The position numbers were made by a program, and so were the translations under genes. This document shows positions 56,675 to 64,000 of a DNA stretch of 64,000 nucleotides, in pieces. A model generated the notes under the pieces. It did not search any database, was not told where the DNA came from, and worked only from the letters and a program-made list of their open reading frames with translations. The first letter of the stretch is position 1, and each line of letters begins with the position of its first letter. This DNA comes from Astragalus membranaceus (taxonomy: Eukaryota > Streptophyta > Magnoliopsida > Fabales > Fabaceae): NCBI GenBank assembly GCA_039519185.1, contig CM076854.1, positions 151,365,402 to 151,429,401 on the forward strand, given 5' to 3'.

Positions 56675-56680
56675 AGAAAC

Positions 56681-58924
56681 TTAACTAGTTCCAGTGCCCC
56701 CACTATTTCTAGATTTAAAAGGGAATTCATTTTCATAGAAGTCAACATCATTTGACTCTATGATCACTTTAGCTTTAAGGTCATAGAACCTGTAAGCTTT
56801 ACTGTTTACTGCATACCCAATGAATACACATTCATAGGCTCTACTGGCGAGTTTAACTCTTTTTGGATCTGGGATCCTGACATAAGCCAAGCAACCCCAG
56901 ATTCGGAAATAAGACACATTTGGTTGTCTTTTCTTTATGATCTCATAAGGTGAAATTTTGCTCTTAGACTTTGGAAGTCTATTCAAGACATAACAAACAG
57001 TTAGCAAAATTTCCCCCCACCAGTGAGATGCAGCTCCTGAATAGAGCATTATAGAAACTACCAATTCGGTAAATGTTCTATTCTTTCTTTCTGCTTTACC
57101 ATTCATTTCGGGAGAATATGGTGCAGTTGTTTCATGTATGATTCCCTTTGATTTATAAAAATCATTAAACAATTGGGAATCATATTCAGTTCCTCTATCA
57201 GTTCGAAAACGCTTTATCTTTTTGCTAAATTGGTTTTCAACTTCGTTGACAAAAATTTTGAGCATGTCAAGCGCTTCACTTTTATTTTTCATAAGATATA
57301 CAAAAGTGTAGTCTGAGCAATCGTCAATAAAAGTAATAAAATATCGTTTACCATTTCTGGTTAACGTTCCATCTAACTCACATATATCAGAATGAAGTAA
57401 ATCCAAGGGCTCAGATTCTCTCATTACTGATTTATGCGATGTTTTCGTAATTTTTGCTTGACTACAAAATTCGCATTTTTGAAAATCATTTAAAGATAAC
57501 TTAGGAATTAATCCTAAGTTACTCATGTTTGATATAACGCGCTTGTTAACATGACAAAAACGAGCATGCCAAATATTAAAATCACAAAGCATGTAAGCAA
57601 AAGGAGAAGTTTTATTCATTTCAACATTCAGCTTAAACATGCCATCAGTGGCGTACCCTTTCCCAACAAATACATTATTTTTGGTCAAAGTAAATAAATC
57701 CCCCCCAATAGTTTGAGTAAACCCTGCCTTGTTCAGAAGAAAACCAGAAACCAGATTCTTCCTTATCTCTGGAGTGTGCTTCACATCTTTCAAAATCAGA
57801 GTTTTTCCAGAAGTGAATTTCAGTTCCACATCTCCAATACCAGCAACATTAGTGGTGTGAGCATCACCCAGCAGCACTTTCTTATTATCAGCAGCCGTGT
57901 ATGTTTTGAACATAGCACGGTCATTGCACACATGGATGGATGATCCAGTGTCCAACCACCAACCTTCAGATCCACCAACAAGGTTGATTTCGGAAATCAT
58001 AGCAATAAATTGCTCTTCAGTCAGGTTAGCCTGCATGGCAGGATTTGGCCTGTTCCTACACTTGCGTGCCATATGACCTGCTTTCCCACAGTTGAAACAA
58101 TTGAAGGGAGGAGCAGCATCATTCTTGGGTTGTGGTGGAGGTTGTGGCCTAGGATTTGGGGCCTTAGGAAGGTTCCCATTCTTGTTGCGGTTCTTTTGAA
58201 TCTGATTACGGTTCTGATTTTTAAATGGTTTGCCAGTTGGCTTCAGAACCGCTCCTGGTTTCTTGTTTGAAATAAACAAGACTTCATCTTTCTGATCTTG
58301 CTTCCGAGATTCCTCCTCAATTCGGAGTCGGGTAATCAAACTTTCCAGAGAAAACTCTTTGGTTTTGTGCCTCAGAGAATTCTTGAAATCCTTCCATGAA
58401 GGAGGAAGTTTGTCAATAATAACAGCTACTTGAAATTGTTCATCTAAGGCCATGCCTTCAGAGATAATTTCATGAGCTATTTTCTGTATCTCATGTGACT
58501 GAGACTCTACAGATTTTTCATCTGTCATCTTGTAGTTCAGATAGCGGCTAACAGCATATTTCTTAGCACCCGCTTCTTCAGTATCATATTTCTTTTTCAG
58601 AGCATTCCATACATCCCTGGCAGAATTGCAAGAACTGTAATAATCATAAAGATCATCAGCAAGTCCATTAAGAATAAAATTCTTACAGAGATAGTCATGC
58701 TCCTTCCATAGGAGTATTTCTTTAGCTGTCTTATCCTTTTCTTCCGGTGTGGCTGTTTCATTTGCCACTGGAATGTCATCAGTCAAGACATTGGCAACTT
58801 TTTTCATAGTTAAGAAAAAGAGCATTTTTGGTTGCCAACGCTTGAAGTGAGCTCCTTCAAACCGGAATGGTTTGTTGAAGTCAGAGGCAGCAGAACCAGT
58901 ACCAGTAATTTCTTCGGTTGTCAT
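56681..58924 (-). CDS. Copia polyprotein, gag-protease-integrase part
   Basis: 747 codons from ATG 58924, immediately inside the 5' LTR. Gag (UBN2-type) covers residues about 15-220. The zinc knuckle CFNCGKAGHMARKC lies near residue 275. Protease has WWLDTGSSIHV near 322. Integrase has its zinc finger (HARFCHVNKR ... CEFCSQAK) near 430-475, and a catalytic core with HSDICELDG, RTDRGTEYDSQ and PEMNGKAERKNRT near 495-620. A GKR-type C-terminal region follows (WGCLAYVRIPDP, YAVNSKAYRFYDL). It ends at TAA 56681-56683, between integrase and RT. Confidence 0.92.
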   Translation of the reverse strand: MTTEEITGTGSAASDFNKPFRFEGAHFKRWQPKMLFFLTMKKVANVLTDDIPVANETATPEEKDKTAKEILLWKEHDYLCKNFILNGLADDLYDYYSSCNSARDVWNALKKKYDTEEAGAKKYAVSRYLNYKMTDEKSVESQSHEIQKIAHEIISEGMALDEQFQVAVIIDKLPPSWKDFKNSLRHKTKEFSLESLITRLRIEEESRKQDQKDEVLFISNKKPGAVLKPTGKPFKNQNRNQIQKNRNKNGNLPKAPNPRPQPPPQPKNDAAPPFNCFNCGKAGHMARKCRNRPNPAMQANLTEEQFIAMISEINLVGGSEGWWLDTGSSIHVCNDRAMFKTYTAADNKKVLLGDAHTTNVAGIGDVELKFTSGKTLILKDVKHTPEIRKNLVSGFLLNKAGFTQTIGGDLFTLTKNNVFVGKGYATDGMFKLNVEMNKTSPFAYMLCDFNIWHARFCHVNKRVISNMSNLGLIPKLSLNDFQKCEFCSQAKITKTSHKSVMRESEPLDLLHSDICELDGTLTRNGKRYFITFIDDCSDYTFVYLMKNKSEALDMLKIFVNEVENQFSKKIKRFRTDRGTEYDSQLFNDFYKSKGIIHETTAPYSPEMNGKAERKNRTFTELVVSIMLYSGAASHWWGEILLTVCYVLNRLPKSKSKISPYEIIKKRQPNVSYFRIWGCLAYVRIPDPKRVKLASRAYECVFIGYAVNSKAYRFYDLKAKVIIESNDVDFYENEFPFKSRNSGGTGTS

Positions 58925-58949
58925 GGCTGAATTCGAAACGTCTTAAAAT

Positions 58950-59800
58950 TGTTCATCCGAGTAGGTTCCCAGGAAAGAGAGGTGGGTCACAATGGACACA
59001 CTTAAATACCAAGTCTTTCCTTAGCCAGAACTTTCCCCAAACAACAGTGTTTTAATTTTTAAAATAAACCGAAGATATTACTGGGATGAGTCGCGGACTA
59101 GGTCGCTCTCTTTAAGACGTTTCGTGGCACTACTCAAAGGTGCAAGTAGGCTATCAACCACGACGTCCCCAGGATAAAACAGCCCAGTTACACTGTTACG
59201 AATTTTCACTGCACTGTGAGAAATTCGCTCTAGAAATACACCCTCTATATGGTTTATGGAAACCACTCTATATGGTTATGAAAACCACTCTTAGCTTGGA
59301 AAATATCTCAAGCTTTCAAAGAAGAGCCAGAACCAGAAAATTGTTTAGGGAGAAGAGAAAAAAGCTTGAAGAGAAAATTCCAGATCTTCAAGCTTTTGGT
59401 GCATTTTGGAATGACCAAGAGAGCTCCTTATATAGGAAAACTTTGGAGAAGAGCCGTTGGAAAATTAATATTGTTTATATACGTTTGAATCAAAACGTTT
59501 CATATGAATTCATTGTGAATTCAATCACATAACGTTTCAAAACGTTTCAGTTAATAAAAAATAATATTATTTATATAAAATAATTATTTCTGAAATAAAG
59601 ATACACCACAAGCCAAGCTGGTCGGACGGGCACGGCGCGCGCGCGTGTGTGGTGGTCACTTTGTGTGTGTCATCACCCGTCCACAAAATTGGGTACCCCT
59701 TGGGGTCCAACCCAATGGGTGAGATTCCCACTCATAAACACTCACATAGTGTCTATTGTGGGACTTTTTCAATTCACACAATTCATTTAAAATTCCAACA
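58950..59800 (-). repeat. 5' LTR of the copia element
   Basis: 851 bp, near-identical to 53637-54487. On the minus strand it contains ctatataagg (about 59428), a likely TATA-type promoter. The 13-mer ttaagacgtttcg in the short leader is the inverted complement of a stretch in the LTR near 59112-59126. Confidence 0.93.
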
Positions 59801-60678
59801 AGGCTGAGCGATGATCCTTTAATTACAAGGTGGTAAATGGCATAAAGAAGTATTGTGCCAAGTTTCCAAGCAGGGGTGCTACAAATTAAGAATAACCCCC
59901 ATGTTTTTTCCAATTGCTAAGCTAGGTTCAGATTGAAGACAGTAGCAAATGTTAAGAAAAGACCAGTGTTGTAAGCTGTCACAGTTGAAAAGTAATTATT
60001 ATCTTTTTTGTTGGATTAGGCTTGTGTATTTTTTTAGATAATTAGGCTTGTGAATTGCACACAACCTATTCACCTTGTATACCCTAGACAAAGCCAACAT
60101 CAAAACATTAGAGACACTAACAGACATCATATTCAATCATTTTCTCACCAAACAAATAAAAATTATATTCAATCATTTAATGGGTTTTTTTTCCTCTTTA
60201 TATTGAATAATTTGTCATCAACTTCTTATATACTGGATCAAATGTAATACTAAGTTAGGAAAAAATAACAAAAAATGAAAACAATTGATTTCCAGTGATG
60301 TCATCCAGGTCAATTCACTGTTCAAAGCAGCTAACCTCTGAATCAACTTGACTTAGTCAATTTATAAACAACTCAATCAGATTATTTTGAAAGAACACGA
60401 TCAAACTAAATTAGTCCTTTTTCAGTTGAACGACCTAGTTTAGTCCATTTTTAATTTTTTTTGTTGCATAATATAGGTAAGGTTTCCAAAATTAATATAG
60501 ACATAATTTTGAAAATGTTTAATTCAACTTAATTATATTCACTACTTAAACAATTTTTTAAAGTTTAGGATTTAGGTTTTAATTATTATTATATTTTCTT
60601 TTTTATTTTGAATTTTTGATGCCTTTGGATTAATCCAATGGCAGTTAATGCTAGTCGAGAGAATGAAGGAGATGAAGG
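59801..60678. other. AT-rich intergenic sequence
   Basis: No gene seen. Confidence 0.5.
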
Positions 60679-61152
60679 CATGGCAATGGGGCGGGACGGG
60701 TTTTGCATACCCCCGTCCCCGCCCCTATTTCAATTGGGGTCGGGTTTTGCATCCCCATCCCCGTCCCAAACGGGGACGGGCTCCCCGCGGGTACCCCTTA
60801 CTGCCACAAATTTATAGGAAAAATAGAAAAATATATTTATGACAATTAATAGAATAAAATCATAATTATTATACAATGATAAAATAAAGTTAAAAGTATT
60901 AAAATAGACTTTTCTATTGAAAATAGATTAAAATTAAAAATAAACACAATTTATGAAATAAAATAAATGAGTATATATGCATAAAATTAAATAAAATAAA
61001 TAATTAATATTTTGTTGAGTGGGTTCGGGGCTTAGGTGGGGCGGGTATCGACATCCCCAAACCCTGTCCCGTCCCAGGTCAAAGCGGGTTTTCCCCGTCA
61101 AACTCGGGACGGGGTCGGGTGGGTACCCGCGGGTTCAGGTTTCGTTGCCATG
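60679..61152. mobile_element. TIR element with GC-rich self-complementary ends
   Basis: CATGGCAA (60679-60686) is inverted at 61145-61152. Both ends consist of GGGACGGG/CCCCGTCCC and gggtacccgcggg words (about 60690-60800 and 61020-61140) that can pair into a long stem. The interior is extremely AT-rich. This is a hAT-like non-autonomous element by appearance; target duplication not resolved. Confidence 0.65.
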
Positions 61153-61908
61153 AATAGTTCATTAGTATTGTCATATTTTCTTAAATAACCAGGGTATGTT
61201 TAATAGGGACCTTCAAAAACCATGTCTAAAACTGGACCTCAAGAAATAACATGCTATGACAAATTGCACTATTTATGTTTACTCGTTGAAAGTTCACACT
61301 TAACGCTTAAAATTTAGAAATATGTCAACATAAACGTAAACTTATCATAACAAGTCATTATGTGAAGTCTGCATTTGAAACTTCTTTTTTGGGATTCATA
61401 TTAAGTGTGCCCAAATAATCAAAATACTTATTTCTTAATGGTTTTCTTCTCATATTTTTCTATCTTTTATCCTAATAATCCTCACATATTTTTCTCTAAC
61501 ATTGAGAAGTTAGAGAAAGAGGTATCTTAAAAAAAAAGACTAAGACAAAAAATACTATTTTTTTTGACAATGACAAAAAATATTATTAGATGGAAAAGAA
61601 AGACGGCAATTTTTTGACAATCTTTCTTGCAATTGGATCCTCCTATTTTGTCACCTTTTTATCTCTTCTCACTTTTTTTTTTCTCTGTTTAGAATCTCTT
61701 CTCAATTTCACCGCACAAATCACACCATGAATTTAATAGTAGTAGCGTACAACTCATTTTTCTAGCTTGAAACACAAGATTCCAACGGGAATAGAGATTC
61801 TCTCAAAGTTGACCAGAGCTAGCCATAGATTAACCGGCACTTCAAATCTAACAACAGTGACAACAGTGGCAGTATCATACATCAGTAGAAGAGTTGATTT
61901 TCGGATGC
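61153..61908 (+). promoter_or_regulatory. Upstream region of the second PCS gene
   Basis: No separate gene seen. An upstream ATG at 61905 overlaps the proposed start out of frame, and could lower translation of the main frame if included in the mRNA. Confidence 0.4.
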
Positions 61909-63748
61909 ATGGCAAGCGTAAGTTTATACCGCAGAACCCTACCTTCTCCTTCAATCGAGTTCGCTTCTCCGGAAGGCAAGGTAACTAACTCCCTTTTTCT
62001 TTCATCCTTCCAAATCCCTAAATTTTACGAAATTGATTGATTGTATTTGCTTTTACAGAAGTTATTTGGCGAAGCTCTTCAGCAGAAAACTATGGAGGGA
62101 TTCTTCAAGTTAATATCTTACTACCAGACACAATCAGATCCTGCCTTTTGTGGTTTAGCCACACTCTCTGTTGTTCTCAATGCCCTTGCTATTGACCCTG
62201 GTAGAAAATGGAAAGGTACCTTCTTTTTCTCTTTCTTTGTGTAGAAGTTAATGGGCGTTCACTATAGTTTCTAAATGTATTGAATTTACCAAAATATCAT
62301 CAAGTGAGTTTTCTATTAGTAATTTCAAGGTCTAAAATGACTAACAAAAGGCACATTTATGACTAATTTATTAAGGAAAGACACATTCAATGACCAAATT
62401 GATTAACAAAAGACACATTTTAGGATCAAACTGCCTAACAAAAGATACCTTTCATGATGTTTTTGAAATTTTGATACATTTAAGGACTATAGTAGTGACA
62501 TTGCGTCACACATTTTAGGACCAAAATGAATATCTCCTTTCCCACTTTCTTTTTATTTATGTTTTTTTTGTAATTTCTTCAAAAGGGTAAATAAATGGAT
62601 TTGGTTAACAGGGCCTTGGAGATGGTTTGTTGATTCCATGTTGGATTGTTGTGAGCCTTTAGAAAAAATTAAAGTACAGGGCATTACGTTCGGGAAAGTT
62701 GCGTGCTTGGCTCGATGTAATGGAGCTAAAGTTAAGGCCTTTCGGTCGGCTCAAAGCACTGTCGATGATTTTCGCAACCGAGTGATCTCGTGTTGTTCTT
62801 CAGAGGATTGTCACGTCGTCGTGTCTTACCTCAGGACACCGCTCAACCAGGTGTGGTAATTGAGTCCTTCAATCCCATTTTTATGTATTCATCCATAATG
62901 TAATAGCATTCTTTTAGTTGACTTGACTTAAGTTCCCAGTTAACACATTGCTTCGATTAGCTATTAGCTTATGACAGCTTCCCAGTTAAAATAAGTTTAT
63001 AGTTCTTCACTTTCGGAGTAGTTAAATAAAATTCTTTGAAAGAACCAAGTTACATAAACTAGTTCCAACTTATATGCAAAGTTATTATATAAAAAACTTA
63101 TGATTATTGTAAGTTTATTTTAATGTTTCTTTTTCAATATGTTTATTGGGAAGTATATTCAGGCCCTATTTGGACAAACAACTTTTATAGCATAAACACT
63201 TATCATATAAGTGCTTATCTATAAGTTAATTCTATAATAAAAGATAAAATAAAATCTAACTATTTTTATATAAGTTGTTCATAAGTTATCCTAGAGAACT
63301 TATGGAAATAAGCTAAAAACAGCTTATGGGCATGTCATAAGCTCTTCCAAACAGTCTCACAAGTGTTTTATACTTGTAGATAAACCTGAATAAGCCAAAC
63401 CAAACATATCCTCAAACTGTTTCTAAGTCCATGTAAAAGTGTTTTTTCAATTTTAACAGAGTTAGTGAACTCACCAATTAATATCTTATATATACAAATA
63501 CAGGCTGTTGCATTCGAATTAGGAAATGGGAAGCTTAGTAAGTTTATTGAAATAATGGCCATTTGTCATATTGTTGGATAACAGACTGGAACTGGGCATT
63601 TTTCGCCACTTGGAGGATATCATGCTGAAAGGGATATGGTCCTCATATTGGATGTTGCTCGATTCAAATATCCTCCTCATTGGGTTCCCCTTACCCTTCT
63701 CTGGGATGCCATGAATACCATTGACCAAGCAACTGGACAACATAGGGG
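61909..63748 (+). CDS. PCS2: Phytochelatin synthase, second tandem copy (exons 1-4; continues beyond the window)
   Basis: Exons 61909-61980, 62059-62215, 62612-62850 and 63585-63748 have the same lengths (after exon 1) and phases as exons 1-4 of the upstream gene. The start MASVSLYRRTLPSPSIEFAS matches family exon 1. Catalytic residues are present as C55 (QSDPAFCGLATLS), H161 (TGTGHFSPLGGYH) and D179 (MVLILDVARFKYPPHWVPL). No break in 211 codons. Exon 5 (expected to begin with FMLIS-type sequence) is not found before the window end, so the C-terminal Cys-rich half is unseen. Introns 1-2 differ completely from those of the first copy, so the duplication is not recent. Confidence 0.93.
63162..63358. 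mobile_element. MITE in intron 3 of PCS2
   Basis: The left end GGCCCTATTTGGACAAACAA and right end CTCTTCCAAACAGTCTC are inverted. The interior has repeated cttata/ataagt words. No coding capacity. Confidence 0.55.
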
Positions 63749-64000
63749 GTGAGTTCTTGTTGTTAATTGAAGTGTAACTCATAGTATCTCTTGTACAGTT
63801 TCATGAATACAACGTCGTGTTGTTGTTGTTGACTTCAGGTTGCCGTGTGATTCCTTTTGCCAAAACTAAACATTGCTATCCCTTGTGTTAGTATTGAAAA
63901 ATTTGTAATATGTTACGATTTATAAGATTGTCAGATTTCTATGTGATGTTCTTTCTTTGGATTAAGTTTATAAACTTTTCAAACTGGTAATAGTTTCTTG
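63749..64000 (+). other. Intron 4 of PCS2, incomplete
   Basis: Begins with the donor GTGAGT; no acceptor with exon 5 similarity is seen before the window edge. Confidence 0.6.

Larger units (their letters stand above)
53637..59800 (-). mobile_element. Young Ty1/copia retrotransposon
   Basis: Two 851-bp LTRs (53637-54487 and 58950-59800) differ at about two positions by eye, so insertion is very recent. Minus-strand coding order is gag-protease-integrase-RT-RNase H, which defines Ty1/copia. A polypurine tract AAGTGGGGGAT (54488-54498, minus) abuts the 3' LTR. The leader between the 5' LTR and gag is only about 25 nt and shows no tRNA-Met primer site. ATCATCG occurs at 53630-53636 and again about ten bases outside the other LTR, an imperfect target-duplication candidate. 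Confidence 0.93.

Overview
The window is nuclear DNA of a flowering plant. Genes have GT-AG introns and most of the space is nested transposable elements. The two tandem phytochelatin synthase (PCS) genes and the mix of repeats suggest a papilionoid legume. That assignment is inference, because nothing in the window names the species.

Layout. 1-9,713: a Tat/Ogre-like LTR retrotransposon (5' LTR cut by the window edge) whose 7 kb interior has no gag or pol. 10,048-23,216: an Athila-type Ty3/gypsy element with a perfect TACAC target duplication, open gag-protease, pol with five breaks, and a third acidic/proline-rich ORF. 25,097-26,656 (-): a four-exon RIC (ROP-interactive CRIB) gene. 27,931-30,868: a Mutator-like element with 9-bp target duplications, carrying a plant-mobile-domain (PMD) exon and interrupted by a solo LTR. 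34,000-35,787 (-): a six-exon ACD11/GLTP-type lipid-transfer gene. 36,502-44,033: a second, larger PMD-carrying element, internally duplicated, with a CACTA transposon (39,399-43,999) in its right end. The CACTA element carries a fragment of a hypersensitive-induced reaction (HIR) gene. 44,110-44,431: a LINE tail. 44,806-44,874: an orphan PCS first exon. 46,811-50,698 (+): a complete eight-exon PCS gene (500 aa, C56/H162/D180). 51,209-53,470: an inverted pair of LTRs with inward-facing primer-binding sites. 53,637-59,800 (-): a very young Ty1/copia element with one in-frame stop. 61,909 to the window end (+): the first four exons of a second PCS gene.

Host genes. The PCS pair makes phytochelatins from glutathione for metal chelation. 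The spacer between the two genes has been enlarged by about 8.6 kb of retroelements. The RIC and ACD11-like genes have no evident functional link to PCS. Their small exons were found by reading splice sites and known family motifs; each chain keeps phase through every junction.

Most unusual structure. Two distinct PMD-carrying elements share one architecture: TIR, a subterminal array of a CpG-containing palindromic word, minus-strand PMD exons, the same word inverted on the far side inside the 5' intron, a 5' leader exon, and TIR. The words differ (TTCGAAC-type versus GTCCGAAC-type) but the arrangement is the same.
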